The notes under the pieces: generated by a model
The model's database searches: none
What the model was told of the DNA's origin: nothing
The model's input: only the letters and a program-made list of their open reading frames with translations
Shown: one piece after another, positions 37,257 to 45,855 of the stretch
Numbering within the stretch: position 1 is the first letter of the stretch
How the letters are laid out: the number at the start of each line of letters is the position of its first letter
Translations under genes and position numbers: made by a program
Assembly (NCBI GenBank): GCA_944321445.1
Contig: CALULJ010000015.1
Span: 1-46,823 of the forward strand
Source of the DNA: an uncultured Collinsella sp.
GTDB taxonomy: Bacteria > Actinomycetota > Coriobacteriia > Coriobacteriales > Coriobacteriaceae
Length of the DNA: 46,823 nucleotides
Direction of reading: 5' to 3'

Positions 37257-38069
37257 ATGGCCGAGCAGACACCCATCATCTTCCTGGACAACATCTCGGT
37301 GACGTTCAAGTCGCGCACGGGCTCGCTGTTCCATCCCAACCTCGTGCATGCCGTGAACGGCCTGACGCTCAAGCTCATGCCCGGCGAGACCATCGGTATC
37401 GTGGGCGAGTCCGGCTGCGGTAAGTCCACGACCGCCAACGTCATGTGCGGCCTGCAGTCCCCGACGTCCGGCCATGTGTACTTCAAGGGCGACGACGTGA
37501 CCAAGCGCACCGCAGACCTTCGCAAGAAGATCGGCCGCGTCGTCTCCGTGGTGTTCCAGAACCCGGCGACCGCGCTGAACCCGCGCATGTCCGTTCATGA
37601 TCAGCTGCTCGATCCCTTGATCGTGCACAAGGTCGGTTCGGAGGATGAGCGCGAGGAGCGCATCCGCGAGCTTCTGGGCACCGTTGGCCTGCCGTCCTCG
37701 GCGATGTACGCGCTTCCCGGCCAGCTCTCCGGCGGCCAGCGCCAGCGCGTCGCTATCGCCCGTGCCCTGTCGCTGAAGCCCGACGTCATCATCGCCGACG
37801 AGCCCACCTCGGCGCTCGACGTCTCCGTTCGCGCGCAGATCCTGAACCTGCTCACGGACCTCAAGAAGGACCTGGGCCTGGCCATGGTCTTCATCAGCCA
37901 CGACATCCAGACGGAGCGCTACATCTCCGATCGCATCGTGGTCATGAATCACGGCCAGATTATGGAGCAGGGTCCGGCTAGGCAGGTCTTCGAGGACCCG
38001 CAGGATGCCTACACCAAGATGCTCCTGGCGGCGGCGCCGTCGCTGCTCCACCCGAAGCTCGGGCAGTAG
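37257..38069 (+). CDS. ABC importer ATPase (OppF/DppF type)
   Basis: A 270-residue ATPase with Walker A GESGCGKST near residue 49, signature LSGGQRQRV and Walker B VIIADEPTSALD, followed by the switch His in FISHDIQTERYI. It is the second nucleotide-binding subunit of the importer. Its ATG directly follows the stop of the fusion gene, with GGAGGTGAGG inside that gene's end, so translation should be coupled. A strong terminator follows and separates the transport genes from nanA. Confidence 0.93.
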   Translation: MAEQTPIIFLDNISVTFKSRTGSLFHPNLVHAVNGLTLKLMPGETIGIVGESGCGKSTTANVMCGLQSPTSGHVYFKGDDVTKRTADLRKKIGRVVSVVFQNPATALNPRMSVHDQLLDPLIVHKVGSEDEREERIRELLGTVGLPSSAMYALPGQLSGGQRQRVAIARALSLKPDVIIADEPTSALDVSVRAQILNLLTDLKKDLGLAMVFISHDIQTERYISDRIVVMNHGQIMEQGPARQVFEDPQDAYTKMLLAAAPSLLHPKLGQ

Positions 38070-38084
38070 CATCACAGGTACTCA

Positions 38085-38116
38085 GTCGCGCCCGGTTCGT
38101 TCCGGGCGCGACTTTT
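38085..38116 (+). terminator. Intrinsic terminator of the transporter operon
   Basis: A perfect 11-bp GC stem (38085-38095 with 38102-38112) with a TTCGTT loop is followed by TTTT. The following leader of nanA (38117-38286) shows no clear promoter; TTGACA at 38228 lacks a matching -10. Confidence 0.85.
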
Positions 38117-38286
38117 GACCGGCGCGTATGAGTGACCCCCGCCGTGTATGGCGTATCTGTCGCAAATGCGCGCGAGCGTGTCCGAGGCGGCCGCGCGCGC
38201 TACCATGTGTGCGCCCGCAGGGCATGATTGACAACAGGGGAGCGCGCCTGCGCTTCCCGCACCCACGAACTAAGGAGTTTGTTCAA

Positions 38287-39213
38287 GTGGCTGACAAGAA
38301 GTTTACCGGTGTCATCCCGCCCGTCGTCGTTCCGCTGAAGCAGGACCGCACGCTTGACGTCGTGTCGATGGAGCGCAGCATCAACCGTATGATCGACGCC
38401 GGTGTCGACGGCCTGTTCATCCTCGGCTCCTCGAGCGAGGTCGTGTTCTCCACCGACGCGCGCCGCGCCGCCGTCATCGAGAACACCGTCAAGTTCGTCG
38501 ATGGCCGCGTGCCCGTGCTTGCTGGCATCATCGATACCGAGACCGAGCGCATGATCGAGCACGGCAAGCGTGCCGAGCAGATGGGCGTCGATGCCCTCGT
38601 CGCCACCTGCCCGTTCTACGCGCTGCAGGGCATCGACGAGATCGAGTGGAGCTTCCGCTGCCTGCACGATGCACTCGACCTGCCGCTGTTCGCCTACGAC
38701 ATTCCGGTGTGCGTGCACAACAAGCTCAACACCGACATGCTCGTTCGCCTGGGCAAGGACGGCGTGCTCGCCGGCGTGAAGGACTCCTCCGGCGACGACA
38801 TCTCGTTCCGCTACCTCGTGCTCAAGAACGAGGACGCCGGCCATCCCATGTCCATCCTCACCGGCCATGAGGTCGTCGTCGACGGCGCGTACCTGTCCGG
38901 TGCCGACGGTTCCGTCCCCGGCCTGGCCAACGTTGAGCCCTGGGGCTACGTGCGCCAGTGGAAGGCCGCGCAGAAGGGCGACTGGGTGACCGTCAAGTCC
39001 GAGCAGGATCGTTTGGCCCGCATCATGGAGATCACCGCGGTGACCACGGGCGTTCAGGGCTTCGGTGCCGGCGTCGGCGCGTTCAAGACCGCCCTGCAGC
39101 TGCTCGGCGTGTTCGAGACCAACCAGATGCCGCGCCCGGTCCATTGCCTGAAGGGCGATAATGTCGAGGCCATTCGCAGGGTCCTCGTCGACAACGGCCT
39201 GCTGGACGCATAA
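38287..39213 (+). CDS. nanA: N-acetylneuraminate lyase (DapA/NAL family)
   Basis: Predicted to split N-acetylneuraminate into ManNAc and pyruvate. The 308-residue TIM-barrel protein has the Schiff-base Lys165 in VKDSSGD and the Tyr137 in FAYDIP, at the same numbers as Lys165 and Tyr137 of E. coli NanA (from memory). The substrate-carboxylate motif, normally GSTGE, reads GSSSE (47-51), an unusual variant. The start is a GTG at 38287 with AAGGAG nine bases before it; longer frames upstream lack family sequence. Placement before a ROK kinase and nanE supports the lyase role over dihydrodipicolinate synthase. Strong C-ending codon bias suggests high expression. Confidence 0.85.
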   Translation: MADKKFTGVIPPVVVPLKQDRTLDVVSMERSINRMIDAGVDGLFILGSSSEVVFSTDARRAAVIENTVKFVDGRVPVLAGIIDTETERMIEHGKRAEQMGVDALVATCPFYALQGIDEIEWSFRCLHDALDLPLFAYDIPVCVHNKLNTDMLVRLGKDGVLAGVKDSSGDDISFRYLVLKNEDAGHPMSILTGHEVVVDGAYLSGADGSVPGLANVEPWGYVRQWKAAQKGDWVTVKSEQDRLARIMEITAVTTGVQGFGAGVGAFKTALQLLGVFETNQMPRPVHCLKGDNVEAIRRVLVDNGLLDA

Positions 39214-39243
39214 GAGTTTTCCCTACGAATAAAGGAGTCTGCC

Positions 39244-40203
39244 ATGGAGCGTACGACCATCGTTGCCGTCGATATCGGAGGAACCAAGATTGCCTGCGGA
39301 ATCGTGACTTTGAGCGATGACGCTCCTCGTGCGGACAAGGTTGAGAAGATGCCCACCGAGGCCGCACAGGGTGGAGAGCACGTGCTCGCGCGCGTCATCT
39401 CCGCGGTGCGTGCCGCCATCGAGCGCGCCGACGAGCCGCCGGTGGGCGTGGGTATCTCCTCGGCCGGCGTGGTCGACCCGCGCACGGGCGACATCACGTT
39501 TGCGAATGAGCTCATGCCCGGTTGGGGCGGCACGCGCCTGGCAGCCGAGGTGACGGCTGCGGTCGGCCTGCCGTGCCACGTTCTGAACGACGTGCACGCC
39601 CATGCCCTGGGTGAAGCGCGCTGGGGCGGCGGGCGCGATGCGTCCAGCTGCCTGGTGGTCGCCGTGGGCACCGGCATTGGTGGCGCCTTCGTCGAGCACG
39701 GGCACATCATGCTCGGTGCTCACGACGAGGCGGGCCACATCGGACACGTGTGCTGCCCGGCAGCCGTGGGAGTTCCCTGCTCGTGCGGGGCTACGGCGCA
39801 TCTGGAACCTATCGGCGCAGGTCCCGGTATCATCCGCGAGTACATTCGCCGCGGGGGAGACGAGACCTACGACGGCGGCAAGCCCATGGACGGCGCCGAG
39901 ATTGATCGCCGCGCTGCTGCGGGCGACGAGGCCGCCAAGGGTGCCGAGGAGCGCGCCGGATGCGCGCTCGGCGAGGTCATGGGCAGCATGTGCAACATGC
40001 TCGACCCCGCCTGTGTGATCCTGTCCGGTTCGGTGGCCCAGTGCGGCCCCGATTGGTCGGATGCCGTGGCTGCGGCCTTTGCCGAGCAGGCGATGCCTCC
40101 CGTGGCGAAGACCCCGATCATCGGAGGCGAGCTGGGCGGCGACGCACCGCTCATCGGCGCGGCGGAGAACTTTGTCCGTTCGGCCTATGTAGAGGTTAAC
40201 TAG
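39244..40203 (+). CDS. ROK-family kinase, probable N-acetylmannosamine kinase
   Basis: Predicted to phosphorylate ManNAc to ManNAc-6-P with ATP. The 319-residue protein shows the phosphate-binding DIGGTKIACG (10-19), GVGISSAGVVDP, the catalytic-site Asp in LNDVHAHALGEARWGGG, and VVAVGTGIGGAFVE. The ROK zinc motif, usually CxCGxxGCxE, reads CSCGATAHLE (179-188): the third Cys is His186 and the Gly before it is Ala. E. coli NanK also departs from the canonical motif, so activity is not excluded. AAAGGAG lies upstream. Just 30 bases separate it from nanA. A glucokinase role is possible but context favours ManNAc. Confidence 0.82.
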   Translation: MERTTIVAVDIGGTKIACGIVTLSDDAPRADKVEKMPTEAAQGGEHVLARVISAVRAAIERADEPPVGVGISSAGVVDPRTGDITFANELMPGWGGTRLAAEVTAAVGLPCHVLNDVHAHALGEARWGGGRDASSCLVVAVGTGIGGAFVEHGHIMLGAHDEAGHIGHVCCPAAVGVPCSCGATAHLEPIGAGPGIIREYIRRGGDETYDGGKPMDGAEIDRRAAAGDEAAKGAEERAGCALGEVMGSMCNMLDPACVILSGSVAQCGPDWSDAVAAAFAEQAMPPVAKTPIIGGELGGDAPLIGAAENFVRSAYVEVN

Positions 40204-40214
40204 AGGTTAACTGA
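40193..40214 (+). repeat. Tandem 11-bp duplication at the end of the kinase gene
   Basis: TAGAGGTTAAC occurs twice in a row across the kinase stop codon. It may be a small slippage duplication next to the structured repeat pair. Confidence 0.5.
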
Positions 40215-40331
40215 TCCCCGCGGCTTCATGAGGCACCCGACCTCGGGGTTCAATCGTCGGGCATGGCCCTAAGGCCTATGCCCTCCTCTTTCACCCCGAT
40301 CTCGGGCACCTCAGAAAGCCGTCTCCGTTGT
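40212..40331 (-). ncRNA. Structured RNA/repeat unit 1 of a tandem pair
   Basis: A ~120-base unit that folds as one long imperfect hairpin. The outer arms are 40221-40233 and 40309-40321; then come CCCGA/TCGGG, a seven-base helix (TCGGGGT/ACCCCGA) and a terminal GGGCAT/ATGCCC hairpin. The loops TTCAATCGTC and TCCTCTTTC are identical to those in unit 2. On the plus strand the arms contain tandem C-A mismatches; on the minus strand these become U-G pairs, so the minus strand is the better RNA. It lies in the 320-bp gap between the kinase and nanE. Function unknown: standalone RNA, antisense leader RNA or interspersed palindromic repeat. Confidence 0.55.
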
Positions 40332-40339
40332 AGGTTTAG

Positions 40340-40460
40340 TGATCCCATCGGCTTTCCCAGGCACCCGACCTTCACCTTCAATCGTCGGGCGCCGCGCGCT
40401 AGGCGTGAGCCCTCCTCTTTCAGGCGAATCTCGGGCACCTGGGAAAGCCGTCTCCGTTGT
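40340..40460 (-). ncRNA. Structured RNA/repeat unit 2 of a tandem pair
   Basis: The second copy, eight bases after unit 1. Its outer 13-bp helix is perfect (40349-40361 with 40438-40450, CGGCTTTCCCAGG and its complement). Where unit 1 has TGAGG/CCTCA it has CCAGG/CCTGG, and where unit 1 has TCGGGGT/ACCCCGA it has TTCACCT/AGGCGAA, so base pairs are kept while sequence changes. The flanks TGATCCC and GTCTCCGTTGT and both internal loops are conserved. It ends 51 bases before the nanE ribosome site. The one A-C pair in the seven-base helix becomes a G-U pair on the minus strand. Confidence 0.55.
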
Positions 40461-40523
40461 TGAGGGAATTCCGTCGAATCTGCTGTTGTTGCATCATGAA
40501 TGCTTGATTGCAAGGAGGACGAT

Positions 40524-41210
40524 ATGGCTATCGATCCGTTGATTCAGTCGCTTAAGGGCAAGCTCATCGTGAGCGTGCAGGCGTATCCTGGCGAGCCGCT
40601 GCGCCATCCCGAGACGATGGCCCAGATGTCTCGCGCCTGCGAGCTCGGTGGCGCCGCCGCCATCCGTTGCCAGGGTCTCTCCGACATCGCCGCCATCAAG
40701 GGGCGCTGCGAGATTCCCGTTATCGGCCTGTGGAAGGACGGCCACGAGGGCGTCTACATCACTCCGACGCTTCGCCATGCGCGTGCCTGCGTGTCTGCCG
40801 GCGCCGACATCGTTGCCATCGACGCCACCGACCGTCCGCGCCCCGATGGCAAGACGGTTGCCGATACGCTTGAGCCGCTGAAGGCGGAGGGCGTGCTCAC
40901 CATGGCAGACTGCATGACCATCGACGACATCCGCCGTGCGGTCGACCTTGGCTTCGACATCGTCTCCACGACGCTTTCCCACGGCGTGGCCGCCATCGAC
41001 TGCACGATGGCCGATGGTCCCGACCTGCCGCTGCTGCGTCAGGCAGCCGAGGAGTTCCCCGGCTTCCCCGTGGTGTGCGAGGGTCGCGTGCACACGCCCG
41101 CCGAGGCGCGCGCCGCTATCGACGCCGGCGCCTGGGCTGTGGTCGTGGGTACCGCTATCACGCATCCCACGAGCCTCACGAGCTGGTTCAAAGCGGAAGT
41201 CGAGCGCTAA
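40524..41210 (+). CDS. nanE: N-acylmannosamine-6-phosphate 2-epimerase
   Basis: Converts ManNAc-6-P to GlcNAc-6-P, linking sialic acid breakdown to amino-sugar metabolism. The 228-residue TIM-barrel protein has the family blocks LKGKLIVSVQAYPGEPLRHP, GAAAIRCQG, PVIGLWKDGHEGVYITPT (with the catalytic-region Lys), GADIVAIDATDRPRPDG and VVCEGRVHTPAEARAAIDAGAWAVVVGTAITHP. The length is typical. AAGGAGG at 40512-40518 fixes the start. It is third of nanA - ROK kinase - nanE but is set apart by the tandem structured units, so it may be separately controlled. Confidence 0.93.
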   Translation: MAIDPLIQSLKGKLIVSVQAYPGEPLRHPETMAQMSRACELGGAAAIRCQGLSDIAAIKGRCEIPVIGLWKDGHEGVYITPTLRHARACVSAGADIVAIDATDRPRPDGKTVADTLEPLKAEGVLTMADCMTIDDIRRAVDLGFDIVSTTLSHGVAAIDCTMADGPDLPLLRQAAEEFPGFPVVCEGRVHTPAEARAAIDAGAWAVVVGTAITHPTSLTSWFKAEVER

Positions 41211-41217
41211 AACCTCT

Positions 41218-41247
41218 GACGCACTTCTCCCTGGGGAGAAGTGCGTC
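41218..41247 (+). terminator. Hairpin after nanE
   Basis: A perfect 13-14 bp stem (41218-41231 with 41234-41247) lies 7 bases after the nanE stop, followed by ATTCTC. It is probably the end of the nan transcript, although the T-tract is weak. Confidence 0.6.
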
Positions 41248-41251
41248 ATTC

Positions 41252-41321
41252 TCGCCAATTGGGGGCAGGTCGCTTTTGGCCGACACGTGTCGGCCAAAAG
41301 CGACCTGCCCCCAATTGGCGA
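41252..41321. repeat. Perfect 70-bp palindrome
   Basis: Two 35-base arms, exact reverse complements, meet with no spacer at CAC|GTG (41286/41287). The left arm starts TCGCCAATTGGGGGCAGG and the right arm ends CCTGCCCCCAATTGGCGA. As DNA it could form a cruciform, as RNA a very long hairpin. It follows the nanE terminator and stops 15 bases before the likely rapZ -10 box. It is probably a mobile or repetitive palindromic element or a strong two-way transcription barrier. Confidence 0.85.
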
Positions 41322-41335
41322 GTTGCAGAGGCGGG

Positions 41336-41341
41336 TATACT
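41336..41341 (+). promoter_or_regulatory. Likely -10 box (TATACT) for rapZ
   Basis: TATACT lies 40 bases before the rapZ start. TTGGCG (41315-41320), in the end of the palindrome, is a possible -35 but only 15 bases away. Confidence 0.4.
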
Positions 41342-41380
41342 GGTAGCCGTATGAGCTTGTTATCGGAAAGGGGAGCCCTC

Positions 41381-42322
41381 ATGTCCGAGCACGATACCGA
41401 TTCCATCACCGCTGCCGAGCTTGCCGACCGCGTGCCCGACGTCGTCGTCATCACGGGCATGAGCGGCTCGGGCCGCACCCAGGCCATGCACGTCTTCGAG
41501 GACATGGGCTATTTTTGCATCGACAATCTCCCTCCGCGCCTCATCCTGCAGCTTGCCGAGCTCGTGGGTATCAATGCGGGCGTGGGCAGGCATCTGGCGG
41601 TCACCTGTGACCTGCGCAGCCAGGGGCTGTTCGACGAGCTGCTCGACGCTATCCAAACGCTGCGCGACCACGAGATGAGCTGCAAGATTGTCTTTTTGGA
41701 GGCATCTGACGAGGTTCTTATCCGCCGCTACAACGAAAACCGCCGCCGTCATCCGCTCGCTATGCCCGGCGAGACCACGGCTGACGCTATTCAGCGCGAA
41801 CGCGTGCAGCTCGCGAGCATTCGCGGCTGCGCAGATATGATCATCGACACGAGCCGTCTTGCCACGACCGCCCTGCGCAGCAAGCTGCGCCTCGCGTTTT
41901 CCGAGCTCACCGACCAGCAGCTCATGGAGGTGCAGGTCTTCTCGTTCGGGTTCAAGCACGGTATGCCCGTGGAGGCGGACCTCATGATCGACGTGCGCTT
42001 CCTGCCCAATCCTTTCTATGACCCCGAGATGCGCACCATGACGGGCCTGGACGAGAAGGTGTCGTCCTTCGTGCTCGACAATCCCAAAACCAAAGAGTTC
42101 CTGGACGCCTGGTATCGCCTGCTGGACGCCGTGATGCCTGGCTATGTTGCGGAAGGAAAACCGCTGCTCTCCATCGCCATCGGGTGCACGGGCGGTCAGC
42201 ACCGCAGCGTTGCCATCGCGGAGGCGACGGCGCGCTATCTGGAGCGCCAACACTACCATGTGGCCATTTCGCACCGCGACCTTCCGCGCGCCAACAGGAC
42301 GGCGACGGGGGAGCCGCATTAA
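41381..42322 (+). CDS. rapZ: RapZ/YvcJ-family nucleotide-binding protein
   Basis: A 313-residue P-loop protein. In E. coli RapZ guides decay of the GlmZ small RNA and so controls glucosamine-6-P synthase; its job in Actinobacteria is less clear. The P-loop is GMSGSGRT (26-33), with Arg in place of the usual Lys, a variant I recall from actinobacterial members. The YFCIDNLPP motif, DLRS and the C-terminal GCTGGQHRSVAIAE block confirm the family. ATG 41381 has AAAGGGGAG upstream; an ATG at 41351 is less likely. It precedes whiA with no yvcK between. It lies just after the amino-sugar genes, which may be coincidental. Confidence 0.92.
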   Translation: MSEHDTDSITAAELADRVPDVVVITGMSGSGRTQAMHVFEDMGYFCIDNLPPRLILQLAELVGINAGVGRHLAVTCDLRSQGLFDELLDAIQTLRDHEMSCKIVFLEASDEVLIRRYNENRRRHPLAMPGETTADAIQRERVQLASIRGCADMIIDTSRLATTALRSKLRLAFSELTDQQLMEVQVFSFGFKHGMPVEADLMIDVRFLPNPFYDPEMRTMTGLDEKVSSFVLDNPKTKEFLDAWYRLLDAVMPGYVAEGKPLLSIAIGCTGGQHRSVAIAEATARYLERQHYHVAISHRDLPRANRTATGEPH

Positions 42323-42378
42323 GCGCTATTCCAGCGTTTGACGGTAGCTAAGGTTCCGAAACCTGTTGGGAGGTGCCC

Positions 42379-43332
42379 ATGTCGTTTACGGCGGAGGTCC
42401 GTGATGAGCTCGCGCGTTGCGCGCCGGCGTGCGAGTACTGCAATATCGCCACGCTCGCGGCGCTTACGCGCGTGTGCGGCACGCTGAGCGTCGCCGGACG
42501 CGGGCGCTATCGACTGCAGGTTGCTACCGAGACGGGTGCCGTCGCGCGCACGATGATCGGCCTCACGCACCAGATCCTGAAGCTCAAAACGGAGTTCACG
42601 GTGCGCAAAAGCGTGCTGCACCGTGTGCGCAACTACCTCATCGCCCTGCCCGACCAGCCTGACCTCGAGAAGGCTCTCGTGCTGCTGGGCATCCTCGACC
42701 GCAGCGGCGCGCTTGTGCGCGACATCCCGCGCCACGTGGTCGCCAGGAAATGCTGCCGGCTTGCCTACATCCGCGGTGCGCTCATCGCCGGCGGTTTCGT
42801 TGCCGACCCGCGCGGTGACTTCCATCTCGAGATCTCGGTGCAGGGGGAGGAGTTCGCCCGCGCGCTCGCCGACCTCATTGGCCAGCTCGGGATCCCCGCC
42901 CGCGTGAACCGCCGCCGCGCGTCGTACGCCGTCTACATCAAGAGCGCCGAGGATATCGTGCGTCTGCTGCGCGAGGTGGGCGCCCAGCGCTCGGTGGCCG
43001 AAATCGAGGAAGCCCGCGCGGTGAAGTCGGTCAAAAACGAGGTGAACCGACGGGTGAACGCCGAGCTCGCCAACCAGGGGAGGAGCGCGAGCGCCGCCCA
43101 ACACCAGCTCGAGCTCATTGAAGAGCTCGGCCTACGCGGCCTGCGCCGCGGCCTTCCCGATGCGCTCGAGGCGTTTTGCCGCCTGCGCGAGACCTATCCC
43201 GACCTGTCGCTGCGCGACCTTGGCGAGATGGCTGACCCCCCGCTTTCAAAGTCCGCGCTGTACCACCGCGTGCTTCGCCTCGAGAAGATGCTCGAAGCTG
43301 CACGTAGCGATGGTAATGAAGCGATTCAATAG
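42379..43332 (+). CDS. whiA: WhiA-family DNA-binding protein
   Basis: A 317-residue regulator. The N-terminal domain is a degenerate LAGLIDADG homing-endonuclease fold (FTAEVRDELARCAPACEYC at the start, AYIRGALIAGGFVADPRGDFHLEI in the middle), and the C-terminal part is a helix-turn-helix (DLSLRDLGEMADPPLSKSALYHRVLRLEKM). WhiA controls sporulation division genes in Streptomyces and affects division in Bacillus; the target here is not known. GGGAGG sits five bases before ATG 42379. It follows rapZ after 56 bases and lies before the glycolytic genes, as in other Actinobacteria. Confidence 0.93.
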   Translation: MSFTAEVRDELARCAPACEYCNIATLAALTRVCGTLSVAGRGRYRLQVATETGAVARTMIGLTHQILKLKTEFTVRKSVLHRVRNYLIALPDQPDLEKALVLLGILDRSGALVRDIPRHVVARKCCRLAYIRGALIAGGFVADPRGDFHLEISVQGEEFARALADLIGQLGIPARVNRRRASYAVYIKSAEDIVRLLREVGAQRSVAEIEEARAVKSVKNEVNRRVNAELANQGRSASAAQHQLELIEELGLRGLRRGLPDALEAFCRLRETYPDLSLRDLGEMADPPLSKSALYHRVLRLEKMLEAARSDGNEAIQ

Positions 43333-43420
43333 CCTCTACGCTGGGCTTTTGAAGCGAATCAAGGGAATGAAAATTCTCAATTCGCCCCCCATTGTCGTGA
43401 AACTCCAGCGGAAAAAACGG

Positions 43421-43426
43421 TATATT
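43421..43426 (+). promoter_or_regulatory. Likely -10 box (TATATT) of the gap operon
   Basis: TATATT in an A-rich stretch lies 72 bases before the gap start, leaving a leader of about 65 nt. The -35 is unclear (TTGTCG at 43392 is 23 bases away). High codon bias of gap-pgk-tpiA implies strong transcription. Confidence 0.4.
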
Positions 43427-43497
43427 CTAAGAGGTTTGTTTGTAGGCCTCAGCGGCAGGCAAGGGAACCTGCGGGGGCCTCGCGAAAGGAGACAAGC

Positions 43498-44523
43498 ATG
43501 GCAGTAAAGGTTGCGATTAACGGCTTTGGCCGCATCGGTCGTCTCGCGTTCCGCCAGATGTTCGGCCACGAGGGCTCCGAGATCGTCGCTATCAACGACC
43601 TCACCTCCCCGGATATGCTCGCGTACCTCCTGAAGTACGACTCCACGCAGGGCAACTACAGCCGCGACCACAAGGTCGAATCCGGCGACGACTGCATCAT
43701 CGTCGACGGCAAGAAGATCACCATCTACAAGGAGGCCGACGCCAACAACCTCCCGTGGGGCGAGCTCGGTGTCGACGTCGTGCTCGAGTGCACCGGCTTC
43801 TACACCTCCAAGGCTAAGGCCCAGGCCCACATCAACGCTGGCGCCAAGAAGGTCGTCATCTCCGCTCCGGCTGGCAACGACCTGCCCACCATCGTTTACA
43901 ACGTCAACCACGAGCAGCTGACCGCAGAGGATGACATCATCTCCGCCGCCTCCTGCACCACCAACTGCCTCGCCCCGATGGCCAAGGGTCTGAACGACTT
44001 CGCTCCCATCGTGTCCGGCATCATGACCACCATCCATGCCTGGACCGGCGACCAGATGCCGCTCGACGGTCCGCAGCGCAAGGGCAACAAGCGTCGCTCC
44101 CGCGCCTGCGCCGTCAACATCGTCCCGAACTCCACCGGCGCTGCCAAGGCCATCGGCCTGGTCCTGCCCGAGCTCAACGGCAAGCTCATCGGTGCCGCCC
44201 AGCGCGTCCCGACCCCGACCGGCTCGCTGACCAACCTCTACGCCGTCGTCGACAAGACCGTCACCGCTGACGAGGTCAACGCCGCTATGAAGGCCTACGC
44301 CGAGACCATCCCCGAGACCTTCGGCTACAACGAGGACGACATCGTCTCCACCGACATCATCGGCGAGACCCACGGCTCCATCTTCGACGCCACCCAGACC
44401 ATGTGCTCCGATCTGGGCAACGGCCAGACCCTGGTGCAGGTTGTTTCTTGGTACGACAACGAGAACTCCTACACCTCTCAGATGGTCCGCACCATCAAGT
44501 ACTTCGAGAAGTTCGTCGGCTAA
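43498..44523 (+). CDS. gap: Glyceraldehyde-3-phosphate dehydrogenase
   Basis: Oxidises glyceraldehyde-3-P to 1,3-bisphosphoglycerate in glycolysis. The 341-residue protein has the NAD-binding INGFGRIGR at the start, the catalytic Cys in [12 protein letters not shown] with the following [10 protein letters not shown] His, and the C-terminal [13 protein letters not shown] motif. AAAGGAG is 6 bases before the ATG. Codons almost always end in C or G, the pattern of the most highly expressed genes. A strong terminator separates it from pgk, so gap is probably made in excess. Confidence 0.97.
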   Translation: MAVKVAINGFGRIGRLAFRQMFGHEGSEIVAINDLTSPDMLAYLLKYDSTQGNYSRDHKVESGDDCIIVDGKKITIYKEADANNLPWGELGVDVVLECTGFYTSKAKAQAHINAGAKKVVISAPAGNDLPTIVYNVNHEQLTAEDDIISAASCTTNCLAPMAKGLNDFAPIVSGIMTTIHAWTGDQMPLDGPQRKGNKRRSRACAVNIVPNSTGAAKAIGLVLPELNGKLIGAAQRVPTPTGSLTNLYAVVDKTVTADEVNAAMKAYAETIPETFGYNEDDIVSTDIIGETHGSIFDATQTMCSDLGNGQTLVQVVSWYDNENSYTSQMVRTIKYFEKFVG

Positions 44524-44560
44524 GTTTTGCAGCCTAAGAGCTTTTAGCGTCTTGAGTTGA

Positions 44561-44610
44561 GAGGGCGCGGCCTTGAAGGCGATAGCCCCAAGGTCGCGTC
44601 CTCTTTTTTA
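44561..44610 (+). terminator. Intrinsic terminator between gap and pgk
   Basis: A 15-bp stem (44561-44575 with 44589-44603, two G-U pairs) is followed by TTTTTTA. It should end most gap transcripts. Confidence 0.88.
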
Positions 44611-44661
44611 CTTTCGCGCCGCGCGGGTAGTGCGGCGCGAGCAAGAGAAAGGTAGATGCAC

Positions 44662-45844
<1,183 letters not shown>

Positions 45845-45855
<11 letters not shown>

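Noticed and set aside
35337-38075. 912-codon minus-strand frame opposite the ABC transporter genes
   Set aside because: Shadow of strongly C-ending codons in the real genes; Asp/Gly/Arg-rich with no motif.
40212-40460. Plus-strand riboswitch for nanE
   Set aside because: Attractive by position, but conserved C-A mismatches and pyrimidine-rich loops on that strand make it less likely than the minus strand; kept only as an alternative.
40250-40513. Small open frames on both strands across the tandem units, giving a repeated peptide
   Set aside because: The peptide repeat simply reflects the DNA duplication; changes between copies preserve base pairing and not amino acids, and no ribosome site is present.
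40212-41321. CRISPR array
   Set aside because: There are only two long repeats of unequal sequence plus one palindrome, with no regular spacers and no cas genes.
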